Source: Limnoperna fortunei (taxonomy: Eukaryota; Mollusca; Bivalvia; Mytilida; Modiolidae). Taken from it: a stretch of DNA of 64,000 nucleotides. The notes beneath the pieces were generated by a model. The model saw only the letters and a list, made by a program, of their open reading frames with translations, was not told where the DNA came from and searched no databases. Location of the stretch: NCBI GenBank assembly GCA_944474755.1, contig OX104119.1, positions 84,076,896 to 84,140,895 on the forward strand, read 5' to 3'. This document shows positions 45,201 to 55,985 of the stretch, piece by piece. Position 1 is the first letter of the stretch; every line of letters begins with the position of its first letter. Both the position numbers and the translations under genes were made by a program.

Positions 45201-45799
45201 TGTAAGAAATCTTGGAGCCAAAACAAACATCACAATCTACATTTATCTTTAAAGCAAATGTCATGTTTTTAAAACATTTGCGTCAGTGTGTTTGTTTTTA
45301 TGTGTGTTTTAAAAGCCAAAACATAGCCAATTAGTTCATACTATAAAATGAAATAAACGACAATGCGTATTTCAGATTTTATTGGGCGAGGAAGTATATA
45401 TGTTAAATTGTGTTCCTTAAGTTTAGAACAAAGACATACTATTCAAAGATATAGTGTTACAAGCAATATTTTGTTGGGAAGCACATCAAAATATAATGAT
45501 ATTATATCTTTGGTTATAATTATTGATTGTCTTCATTTTATTTTCAGTAGGTTGATGTCGATCTTTAAAATTAGATGTAAAATCACTTGTGTTCATATAT
45601 ATGACTGTTTACATATTATAAGTAAAAGGATCGGCAATAGTAGTCGTCGCTTGGTATGTGATGAAACACTGATTTCAGCTGGGTCTTTATTTCACTAAAT
45701 CTTGTATATTCTTCGGATCAAAATTCCAGCATGTCGGCATACTCTTATAGCAGCTAGTAATAATTGAAAAAAAAAACATATTATTGTAATCTTCAGCAG
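42292..45799. other. No gene recognised
   Basis: AT-rich unique-looking sequence. Open frames up to 111 codons (45363-45698) lack recognisable domains. At 42860-42910 a short stretch (TTGTTCGGTCGGTTTTCTCT) matches the 3' tail of the Penelope-like fragment at 46670-46710. Confidence 0.5.
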
Positions 45800-46720
45800 A
45801 TTTTCTGATTGACAACATATTCGTCATGTTTGTCGGAGGACATGTTTTTCAACAGACTGTTTGTATTACAATGGGTACTAATTGTGCTACTCACCTCGCC
45901 GACCTGTTTGTGTACTCTTATGAGGCTGAGTTCCTAGAAAGCCTACCGAAGAAGAAAGAAAAGACTCTGGCCCAGACCTTTAATTTCACATTCCGCTATA
46001 TTGATGATGTTTTGTCCCTCAACAATGCTAAATGTGGTGACTATTTACATTCAATTTAACCTAGCGAGCTGAAATCAAAGACACAACCAATACACTTAGG
46101 TCAGCCTCTTAATTAGACCTACTTCTAGAAATAGACTCAGGAAAACTACAAATTAGGCTCTACGACAAGCGTGATGACTTCAACGTTCCAATTGTCACGG
46201 CAACATTCCAGCAGCTCCAGCGTATGGTGTGTACATTCCACAACTTATACGTTATTCTAGATCCTGCGATCGTTATTCCGATTTTCTAGATCGATCACTG
46301 CTGTTGACTGCTAAACTACTCAAACAAGGGTTTGTTGTACCTAGGTTGATGTTATCTTTCCAGAAGATCTATGGTCGGCACCACGACTTAATTGATCGTT
46401 ATGGGAAATCAGTGTCTCAAATATGATCTGACATTTTCGCTGAGTCATAGGTAGTGTTTCCTATTCCTGGATTTGACTTTTCCCTAGACAAGACAATGAG
46501 TAACTCGACGGGTGTCTAATTAGAGGCAGGCACTGCTTACTCGTGCGAAGCTCCTGAGTGCACCCATGATTTTTATTGGGTTCGGGTTACTCTCTTTCTG
46601 TGTGTTATGTTTTTGGGGTTTTGTGTTGTGTTTGTCTATATCCGGATTTGTAACTGTCCCTTGGCTTTTTGCTCTTGTTGTTCGGTCGGTTTTCTTTGCT
46701 ATTTTCTTACATTCGATTTG
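45800..46720 (+). pseudogene. Penelope-like reverse transcriptase fragment with 3' UTR
   Basis: Frame 45826-46059 contains RT motifs: VFQQTVCITMGTNCATHLAD (the FxQxxGxxMGTxxAPxxADLF pattern, with the conserved G and P replaced) and FRYIDDVLSLNN with the catalytic YIDD. After a stop at 46057 other frames continue the family sequence (YDKRDDFNVPIV; the ...LLTAKLLKQGFVVPRL thumb region at 46229-46426). The tail after 46430 is non-coding and is shared with 53176-53622 (-), 56883-57010 and 36528-36602. Class assignment to Penelope-like elements is by motif memory. Confidence 0.65.
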
Positions 46721-47519
46721 TAATTTATTTAATTAATTTTTGTTTTTTATCTGGCTATAAATAAAATGTGTCACTTATAGTTCCTTTCATAATATTTGTG
46801 GTTTTGTTTGTGTATAACATAGAAATTAAATTTATATCTTTAAGCTACAATTCTGATTTAAAAGTTTGTAAATCAATATTTAACCTGCGAATCGTTGCTC
46901 TTTGTAGATTGAGCCATTTGATAGCCTTGCTTCAGTTTATTGGGAAATTCTATACTTTGGAAATGAGGATATAGCGTATCACCTTTATCAGGTCCAAATC
47001 CGGCTATCTTTGGTTCAAATAAGTTATTGAGAAACATGTTTCTGTGGAAAACCTAATAAGAATGTGAGTATTGCTAGATTATGCAATACATTTCTAAGGT
47101 AATAAACATTAGCAATTCTCTGGCCATTAATTAGTTTCGCCTTGGGTTTGGTGTTGTATGCGTGTTTTACTCGTGTTGATAAAACATTTTTATACAATAA
47201 ATACATTGTAATCTTTCATATTCATTGTTCTTTGTTTAGTTGAGCAAAATAATGTTAATGAATACCATAGAACTGAGGCGATATAATAATCTACAGAATG
47301 ATATAACCTTCATTTAGGATACATATAAAGCACATGGATTTTGCCAGAACTTTTGGAACTAAATTGGATATTTCGTTTTGTGATACTAATTGGAACTTCA
47401 AAGTATACATTTTTATTGTTATTTGTTTATTATTAAAGTGTAATAGGTAAATAATTTAAGTGAAATTTAAATTTGTCTTTTGTTGGATAATAATGCACAA
47501 CTCTTTTTCATTACTTGAA
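46721..47519. other. No gene recognised
   Basis: AT-rich sequence with no identifiable domain. Confidence 0.5.
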
Positions 47520-47935
47520 TAATTTCCTTGTCAAATTTCTTAATAAAATATGAAACAAGGCTTTTCTCTTATGATGTGTCCCCTGACATAATACAGCTCA
47601 AACCACTTGTATCAACAGCAATTTTCAATGTCCGTAGGGATTAAAATAGGTTTTTCTGCCAAAAGCGATTTACAGTTTTTAAAAACTTTCTGACAAATGA
47701 ACACCAGGCAAATTTTTCTTTATAAGTGGATTTAAAGGCTCAGCAACAGATGCAAAATTCGGACAAAATTTTCTCAATTTTCGCCAACAATTCCAAGAAA
47801 TACCTTGACTTGTTTTTTTATTTGTAGAAGCAGACTGCATAATTGTTTTCACCTAAGCTGCAATGTTTGCAACGTCCTTAACCCTTTGTTTGTCCCCAAT
47901 AAGCAACAGTTGCTTTACTAAATTCACTTTTACAT
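47520..47935 (-). pseudogene. Decayed Ty3/gypsy RT-RNase H fragment
   Basis: In minus-strand frames with several stops and shifts one can read LLLIGDKQRVKDVANIAA, VKTIMQSASTNKK, CPNFASVAEPLNPLIKKN and an RNase H-like start. This matches in order the connection region between gypsy RT and RNase H (LGH..., ...PTNKKELRSFLGL..., FYRKFI..FA..A.PL..LTKK). It is far older than the gypsy element at 57373-64000. Confidence 0.55.
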
Positions 47936-48250
47936 AGATTTACAGTTAAATTAGCTTTGGAAAATACATCAGAAGTATTATAAAGATAAACACAGTTCTT
48001 ATCAACATACAATAAAATCATAAATGTATACAAAACAAGTTTTGATCTTTAATTATTCTGTTTGCAATGTTTTTATTTGTAAAGTCACCAGGGCCTTTTT
48101 TAAAAAGGGCATTACCTTGTAAATGAAAATACAGCTCGTGTCTTTGAGTGCCAAGGCCTTTATTCCCATCTTAAATACGAGTTGTCCTTTCCTTTAACAT
48201 TGTTATTGCTTCAAAATGCTACAACTGAACAGAGAAAAAATTAACATTAC

Positions 48251-48395
48251 CCTTTTTGACGCTAAATACTCCATACTCCAAAGGTCATACGATACAATAT
48301 ATTCTCCAGGTCAACAGTCACTTTATATCTGCACGCAATAAGGAAATCCTTCAGGACACCTTTCTCACAGTACTCCAGCACCATTATGGGTCTGC
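48251..48395 (-). pseudogene. Receptor-tyrosine-kinase-like catalytic exon with an out-of-frame deletion
   Basis: Acceptor ATATTTTAG|GCAGACCC and donor AAAAAGG|GTAATG bound a 145-bp exon. Its first frame reads RPIMVLEYCEKGVLKDFLIA and VDLENILYRMTFG, the hinge and alpha-D/alpha-E part of a tyrosine kinase. It then breaks: GMEYLASKR-like residues (MEYLASKR), which should follow directly, lie in another frame two bases later, so about seven bases appear lost. Next would come the HRDLAARN exon, which I could not find downstream. Either a pseudogene or an assembly error within a real minus-strand gene. Confidence 0.55.
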
Positions 48396-49192
48396 CTAAA
48401 ATATAATGTAATTTTTATTGTTACTCACAAAGTGCTAAAACCGATTATTTCATATGACTACTATCACTGATCGAAAATATTTTTGAGCATCTTTTCATTT
48501 CACAAAATGTCATGTAAAATGTGTTTGTTTAAGTACTACATAAAATAGTTATTGAACGGATTGTACTTGTATATTTGCAGATATGTTATGTAATTCATCT
48601 CAATAAATCAGTTGCATATATGGTTGGTCTCATTTTTCCTCACTGGTTATAGACAAAATCATGACTCGGTTATGCGTATATTTTTACGCAGTTTCTATAT
48701 CTAGATATATTGATTTATTAATACTTTCTGACTTGTGATATATGTTGAATTATCGGCCAAAGTATTATAATCACTTTTAAACAGAAACTAATAAAAACAC
48801 GCAGTAATGATTACGAAAAATGTAAAATGGACGTTGGAATATCACTGCTTATTCCTATGTTAACTGTGTGCTATCGTATGTGATGAACTAAACGGTCTTT
48901 ATCATTAACCTATCCCATAAAACGCATAATGTTTGTGCGGTGACTAACATTTCTGGCATGGACATTTCAGGTTTGCATTTTTATGTCGTTTTCTTTCTTT
49001 TGACCATCTACAAACAAGTGTCAACAGTTAACAATGTCTTGCACAATAATTCACATACATGCACTGTATTAGTATAATCGAGTATAAGAGCAAAAACTTA
49101 TGGAGTTAGACGTGCAATACAGATGGAAGGATCATAATTGTCGTCAGTTATATATTCCCTGAACCTACCAGTCATGACTCTATGAGACTTAC

Positions 49193-49346
49193 ATCATAAT
49201 CGCTATGTGCAGGATTAAGTCTGACGCATAATGTGTTGGGTATAATCCTGAAACCTTGCCTCACACTGTCCTTACTGTCTGTAAACGTCCAGTGCGAACA
49301 AGAAATACCAGAACTATCACAGTGTTCACCAATATTAACATTAAAA
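49193..49346 (-). CDS. Possible exon of an unidentified minus-strand gene
   Basis: A 154-bp open segment bounded by ATCATTTTAG| and TATGAT|GTAAGT. It encodes NVNIGEHCDSSGISCSHWTF and RIIPNTLCVRLNPAHSDYD, with paired cysteines suggesting a secreted or extracellular region. It lies about 0.8 kb upstream of the kinase-like exon on the same strand, so it could be from the same receptor gene, but phase and family are unproven. Another candidate short exon with donor CAGTAG|GTAAGT lies near 49700-49745. Confidence 0.3.
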
Positions 49347-49794
49347 CTAAAATGATAAATTGAATGCAATAGAATTTTAGTTTAAGAAATATGCATGCCT
49401 GTTTTATTTTAAAAAAAAATATATTTTTCCCTTTTTAGTGTAGTAAAATGTCGCTTTCAGTTCAATCATGCGGTCAAGTCTTTATTCTAAAAACCTTTGA
49501 TATTTTGCAGGAGATATGGCAGTCAATCAAAATTAAGTTTTCTGTAGAGCAAAACACTGACATAACACATGACGGATTAAAGCAAATAGCTTCCAGATTA
49601 ATGTATGATCTTCCTATTTGTTTTTAGTGTGTTACTTTCTGGGTACTACGGTACGCGGTTAATATAAAAAAATCAATGAGAAAATTGTTGACATACTTAC
49701 CTACTGGAAGCCCGATCATATCGCCTTGTGAAAATCCTTTTTGTGCTGGCAATTAAAACAAAGGAAATCAGTAAGATCAATCAAAACACAAATA

Positions 49795-50854
49795 AAAAAG
49801 ACTTTTGTGTTGGGATCCCAACACAAAAGTCTCCCAAAATCCCCATGAATAGTATTTCATTCAGATCAGTGCATCAAAATATCCCTAGAAATCAAATTCA
49901 GTTGAAATCTGACAAAGTTGACTTTTTCATGCTAGGCGAGTGTAGTAAAATGGCCGCCATTTTAAAACCGGAAGTCCGGGCAAAATTCCAAAAGTAGTAG
50001 CACACTCAGGGGACCAAATTCTATCTGTATACCACATTTCGTAGAAATCCGATGAAGTTTAAATTTTATGTTTTTAAAGGGTCGCGTTCGGAAGGCGACC
50101 ATTTGAAAATTTCAAAGCCAGTATGCACAATTATGAATGTGAAATATTCACTATGCAAATCCTCATAATGCTCGTACAATCCTTTGTTTGTTAAAGATTC
50201 CGGACAAGTTCAAGACCAGTAACTGGTAATGATTGTGTTTGGATGACAACACAAGACGTCTCCCAAACGAACTCCGTTGCCACTATAGTCTTGCGCATGT
50301 TAAAACCCCCCAAATACAGTTTTTTAACCAAGATAATGCAATGCACTATATAATGACACCTTACCCCCATTTACATTGAAACAGCAGCCATTTTGAAAAT
50401 TCCGAAAATGGACAGCAAAACTTTAAGTCACCCATAACATGTTCCCAAAGTTTCATCTTGATTGAACATTGCATTGCAGAGAAACTTTGCGGAAACGATT
50501 ACACGGAAAGAAACAAAAAGAAAAAAAAAGAAAAAAGAAGAAGAATAAGGAACCTGAAGAAAACGATGTTTTCCGAAACTCGTTTATTAGACATAACAAG
50601 TGCTGATTGTGTTGGTATGCCAACACAAAATGTTTCCAAAATGAACCACCATTGCCACTATAAACTTCAGCATGTTGAAAACCTCCCCAATACAAATGTT
50701 TTACCAAGATAATGCAATGTCGTATATAATAACCCCCGTTTCCATGAAAACGGCAGCCATATTGAAACTGCTGCATAATTAAAGATATTTTTGTTGGGAT
50801 GCCAACACGAAAGTTGATTAAATACCCATGGATAGTTTTTCATTGAAATAAGTA
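49795..50854. repeat. Dispersed repeat field with GTGTTGGGATNCCAACAC palindromes and GCCGCCATTTT motifs
   Basis: Begins with a perfect 34-bp palindrome (49799-49832, centred on GTGTTGGGATCCCAACAC). Related imperfect copies are near 50237, 50609 and 50791, and at 55400. Between them lie blocks such as AAATGGCCGCCATTTTAAAA and TTTCAAAGCCAGTATGCACA that recur at 52600-55600. No gene is recognised. Confidence 0.6.
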
Positions 50855-52597
50855 GAAATTAAGTTTCGTTTCTTTTAAAGTTATTGGCTTATTAAAATGT
50901 AATGTATGTAGAACAGTTTTTACTTGCATACAAAAATCTTTGTTAAATTTACAACTTTTGAAGAAATGTTCATAATTTTCTTCTTCATCACAGAAGTTAC
51001 AATTTGCATTTTCGGCTTTTCGACATCTGTATAGTAAACTTTTATTTGGAAGAATACATTGCAAAAGCTTCCATCTGAAAATCTTGTGTTTATTTTCTTT
51101 TAACCTATAGAAAATGAAATCAAATAAATTTGTTATTTTTATTTGCAGACCGTAATCGTTATCATTCAGTTTGAATAAGTTTAACCAATAATTAACTGCT
51201 GCTGGGGAAATACATTTTTTATTTAGGAAACAGTTATACAAGTCTATTTTTCAAAATCAATTAGGTCTACTATTTTAGATCTCCAAAATACGTTGTTTCT
51301 CAATGTGGGATATTTAACTACAGTTTTAATAGACTCAACAGTTATTAGTTTTATATACCAATCCCTTGTTATTGATTTTCTAAGAATAAAAAATTCGGCA
51401 ATCCAATTGGTTTTTTTTTAGTTTTTCTAATACAACCTTTTTTGATATATTACCATTTTCGTCTGAAATATCGTTGATTTTATAGAATATCACTTTGGAT
51501 TCAAGTCTCAAAAAAGAGGCATTTATTTCTATTTATGTTATATCTATTATTCCATATTATCTGTTTTCTAATTTCTGTATGTGTTTTTGGAGTTGTTGTG
51601 TTACTTTCGTTTAGCTTAATCCATAATTTAATTATCTCTTTATTAAACATTGGAATAGATGCAAACTTGCTTATGTTTTTAATGTCACCAATATTAGACT
51701 TAAAAATAAAAAAAATCTTTTCCAAAAATACTTAGATATTTATTTGGTATAATTTTCCATTTAGCATTATTTTCATCTAGAAATCTTTTGACCCAAGAAA
51801 GTTTAAGCGAATTGAAAATAGCATTCGAAGTCTACCATATTTAGTGCACCTTTTTGATAATCGCCTATAATAGTATCCCTTTTAATCTTGTTTATTTTTC
51901 CATACAAATTTATAACAGTATGAAGATGTGTCTATGATATACTTTTCTGGTACAATACTACTACTCCCTATATATGAAAACTGTGGTAAAATTAAAGCTC
52001 GGACTATAATTATTTTTCCAATCACAGTTAGGTTTCGTTTCTTCCATGATTTAAGTAGATACTTCATTTTTTCTATTTTCCCCTCTCAACTCAATTTTTC
52101 GCATTCGCTTTTGTTGTGTCCGAAATAAACACCTATAGCTTTTATTGGTCCTCTTGTTCATTTAATGTTTTCAACGTCATTTACAGAATTTTTCAGTTTA
52201 CCTATCCATATTCCTTTAACTTTTAAAGAAATAGTTATAGGCTACAAATTTTATGATCATGAAATGTTTATATTAATTACCTGTTCACGCCGATTGGGTT
52301 TTCAGTTTACAAAACATATTATATTTCAAAACAAAATAAATGTTTGCGAAGTTTTGAAGAATGAAGTGTGCAGTCAACGAAAATATTTTCATAATAATAA
52401 GGTCTTTGACACTGTTTGTGATACGTTTTCACTGTAAATCAATTGTATGTGTATATACACTTAATAGCGCCTTGGCTATATAAGTTAGCTTTCACATGGA
52501 TGCTTCATTGTTTAGCTTGGACATTGAAGTAGCTATTGTAACAAGCTTTGTTGAATAAACTAGTTATATGTTGAAAAAAACAGAAATTAAGTTTCGT
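50855..52597. mobile_element. LINE insertion with 5' inversion (twin priming) and 17-bp target duplication
   Basis: AGAAATTAAGTTTCGTT occurs at 50855-50871 and again at 52581-52597. From 50872 to ~52203 the minus strand encodes the post-RT part of a LINE ORF2 (KAIGVYFGHNKSECEKL; MKYLLKSWKKRNLTVIGKII; zinc knuckle CNFCDEEENYEHFFKSC; then NKPITLKE). From ~52203 to 52437 the plus strand encodes the directly following C-terminal part (IPLTFKEIVIGYKFYDHEMF), then a short 3' UTR and an A-rich end before the second duplication. The ~18 bases coding (P)LTFKE/(P)ITLKE are present in both parts. An inverted 5' segment plus direct 3' segment between target duplications is the twin-priming structure known from mammalian L1. 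In-frame stops show that it is dead. Confidence 0.75.
50872..52203 (-). pseudogene. Inverted 5' segment of LINE ORF2 (palm/thumb to zinc knuckle)
   Basis: Read on the minus strand from 52203 to 50872: KNSVNDVENIK..., GVYFGHNKSECEKL, then a TGA where tryptophan is usual. Then GKIEKMKYLLKSWKKRNLTV and LPQFSYIGSSSIVPEKYI, and after broken frames the C-terminal CNFCDEEENYEHFFKSC knuckle (CCHC). The endonuclease and RT catalytic core are absent. Confidence 0.75.
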
Positions 52598-55500
52598 TGA
52601 AAGCGGACAAAGTTGACTTTTGGTGAGGAATGTGGTTAAATGGCCGCCATTACAAAATGTCGGCTTTCGCGTCACTTTTTCGGTAAAAATGGTCAGCATA
52701 GTCAACTGTGTCAGTGTACTTATTTTCCCTGAACTCTGCCTTGCCATCACTGAGATATGACAAATGTACATTAATTTCTACGGCGGCCGTTTTGAAAATG
52801 GCGGCCATTTTAAAAATTTTTAAAGTAAATTGAAACCCTTTTGATGAACCTCCATAAACTCACCAAGTTTCAAATTGATCGGTCAAAGCGTTTATCTGAA
52901 ATCGTGCGGAAAATTCCTCTCTTAAGAAGGCAAGAATTTGAGAGTAGTGTGGAAAAATAACCATTACAATATGGAGGCGTTCGCATCAAATTGCTTCGTT
53001 ATTTATGTTCAGGATAATTAACTGAATCAGTGTGTGAAGTTTTATTGAAATCGTTCTGGCCATCTCTGAGATCTGATTATTGTATTTCAATCTTAAAAAT
53101 TAAAAAATTTAGATGCACCCTTTTGAAGTTTGGAATTGACCAGTCGAACAGGACAAGTTTATTTATTAAAGTGGAATACGAAAATAGCAAAGAAAACCGA
53201 CTGAACAACAAGAGCCAAAAGCCAAGGTACAGTTAAAACCGGATATAGATAAACACAACACAAAAACCAAAAAACATAAAACACAGAAGGAGAGTAACCC
53301 GAGCCCAATAAAAACCATGGGTGCACTCAGGTGTTCCTGACGAGTAAGCAGTGCCTGCTTCTAATTAGACATCCGTCGAGTTACTCATCGTCTTGTCTAG
53401 GGACAATTCAAATCCAGGAATAGGAAACACTACCTATGACTAAGCGAAAATGTCAGATCGTATTTGAGACCCTGATTTCCCATAACGATTAATTAAGTCG
53501 TAGTACAGACCATACAACCTCTGGAGAGATAACTTTAACCTAGGTACAAAGAACCCATTTTTGAGTAGTTTAGCAGTTAACAGCAGCGTTCGGTCTAGAA
53601 AATCGGAATAACGATCCATATTTCATCGAAATCGGATGACGTTTAAATTTTTGCGTTTTTAGTTGGTCGTGTTCGGAAGGGGGCCATTTTGAAATGGCGG
53701 CCATTTTGAAAATTTCAAAACCTATATGCCAATATGCCCAACTAGCATAGTATTCACTAAGCAAAGTACCATAATCTTAGTACAAACCTTTGTTGGTGAA
53801 AAATTCCGGATAAAGTAGTGATCAATAAAAAAGAATAATAATAAGAAGAATAAATCGCCATTTGTACTGAGAACAAATGAGGTTTTCCCACTGATCCTCT
53901 AAGGTCAGAAAAGATATGTGATGCTTTTGCGTCTGTTACTAAGCACATAATGTCACTTTCAGCCATAAAAATAAGTTCTTTGACTAAAGAAATTGGTTCC
54001 GAGCAAAAAATAGATGTTTGCTAAGGACTTTTATGCCCGTTGCTAGGGACAAAATTCCACTTCCAGTCATGAGATGATACATTTCAATAATGTACATTAT
54101 TCTGATTCTAATAATGTGGTTTCTAAGGACTTTTGATAACAGTTACCTTGTTGATATGGTATGACCTTGACCTATGAATTTAGGCCTTGACTCAAATTGA
54201 AGCTCTTTTCCTAATGATCACACTAAACTGGCCACGTTTTTAAGAAGGCTGCCATGATTAAATTCAAATTTTTATGATTATCATCCATTCGCAACATCCA
54301 AATTTACCTGAAAACCAAGTTTCGTGTAAATAAGAACATTTAGAATTGTTGGCGGCCATCTTGGATTCAAAATGGCATAGAAAGTCATGTCCTTCATATG
54401 GTGCAGTATAAGATACATTACTTATTTACCAGCTTTCATTTAAATCCTTAATCTTTTGGATTTTTTAAAGGATTTTTCATTTTCAAATGGCGGCCGTTTT
54501 AAGATGGCCGTCATGATCAAATTCGAATTTTTGTACCTTAAAATCCATTTGCAACATCTTATTTTATTTGAAAACCAAGTTTCGTGTAAATCCAAGTATT
54601 TTCAATTTTGGCGGCCATCTTTGATTCAAAATGACAGTCATAGAAAGTCAACATGTACGTCATATAGCGCGGTATGACATACTTTACTTACATACCAATT
54701 TTGATTAAAATCCGTTAACTTTGGGATTTTTTTCATTTTCAAAATGGCCGCCAATTTCAAAATTTTAAAACTTGAAAAGCCCCTATTAATCAAATCTTGA
54801 CCTATTTTGGGTGAAGTTTCATATCTATCCATTTTACGATCGTGAATAAAACGGTCGGAAAATTATTGGCGCGAAAGCGGAAGAAAAAAAATAACTAGAG
54901 CTGATTGTGTATGCAAGCAAGTCACAAAAAGTCCACTCCCTTCTAAGCAAATAGTCAGCCACATGACATTCTTAGTTTGTGCATTAAAATCTACCTGCTA
55001 TTAAATTTCGTTGCAATGAACAAAGTTTAAGTTTAAGGGGAGGGTGGTAAAACAACAGCCATAACAAAATGGCGTCGGTAGCGTCAAATGTTTTTCCGCA
55101 AAAATGCTCGGGATAGTCAACTGTATCAGTGTCCCAATTTTAATTGCAATCCCTCTGGCCATTCCTCAGATCTGAGATCGACGTTTTTTCTTTAACGGCG
55201 GCCATTTGGAAAAAATATAAAACCATTGTGCACAACTAGACATTGCGTTCTATGTTTGTGGAAAATTTCATCAAGAAAAAATATGCGTTGGACAAACTCT
55301 CTGCTAAGAAGGAAGAAAAAAATAATAAGAAACTTGGCAAAAACAATAAGCCTCCGACACTTCGTGGTCGGGGACTTAATAATAATAACTTGTAATAATT
55401 GTGTTGGGATGCCAACACAAAATGTCTCCCAAACGAATCCCCATTGCCAATATAATCTTCAGCATGTTGCAAACCCCCAAATACAAATTTTTATCAAGAC

Positions 55501-55691
55501 AATACATTGTCCCCATATGATGACACCTGTATCCATGGGAAAATACTTGTGTGGAAAAGATCGTAACCAAATCTACAGGCAATCAGTGGCGCTAACGATT
55601 CAGAAAATTTATAAAATATTTTTAAAAGTCAACTGAACGACCCAGCTATGTTTTAAATATGTAAGCACTAGACTATGAAATTGTTATCAAC
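52598..55691. repeat. Dispersed/tandem repeat field rich in GGCGGCCATTTT
   Basis: Blocks recur in partial tandem: GAAAACCAAGTTTCGTGTAA at about 54314 and 54571; GGCGGCCAT(T/C)TT near 52795, 53698, 54352, 54486, 54610 and 55196; GATAGTCAACTGTATCAGTG-type at 52693 and 55110. The AAAATGGCGGCC/GGCCGCCATTTT core matches the YY1 consensus. A Penelope-like fragment is nested at 53176-53622. Open frames here follow the repeats and are not genes. Confidence 0.6.
53176..53622 (-). pseudogene. Penelope-like element 3' fragment, second copy
   Basis: Reverse complement of about 46270-46700: GAGCCAAAAGCC, ATTAGACATCCGTCGAGTTA, CTATGACTAAGCGAAAATGT and CCTAGGTACAAAGAACCCAT all match the corresponding parts of the + copy. 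It interrupts the repeat field, which resumes at CCATATTTCATCGAAATCGG. Confidence 0.7.
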
Positions 55692-55734
55692 TGATAATGC
55701 AAAATACTTGGGTGTCACAATAACAAAAGACTTA
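55692..55734 (+). pseudogene. Tiny non-LTR RT fragment cut by a MITE
   Basis: NAKYLGVTITKDL is the widely conserved RT segment of CR1/Jockey-type LINEs (AKYLGVTI..DLSW). It ends exactly where the MITE begins. Confidence 0.5.
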
Positions 55735-55985
55735 TCGACAAAACGCGAAATAAAAAATATCGATAAAACTAATATCAACATATTTTAATGAATTTCATCA
55801 TTATTTCATCGACATAAATTATATCGAAAAAGACACATTTAATACATAGAGTTATGCAATTTTTATTAAAATAGAAAAAATCGACAACTACTTATGTTTG
55901 CACAATTTGAATATATTTAAATCGAGAAAAACGTGTAATCGTATTAAACTTAGTAGCTATCGAGATTTATTTCGCGTTTTGTCGA
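55735..55985. mobile_element. 251-bp MITE with perfect 20-bp inverted repeats
   Basis: TCGACAAAACGCGAAATAAA (55735-55754) and TTTATTTCGCGTTTTGTCGA (55966-55985) are exact reverse complements. Flanking TA on both sides (TTA|...|TATA) fits a TA target site, as in Tc1/mariner elements. The interior has many ATCGA motifs; related sequence recurs at 56094-56170. Confidence 0.75.
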
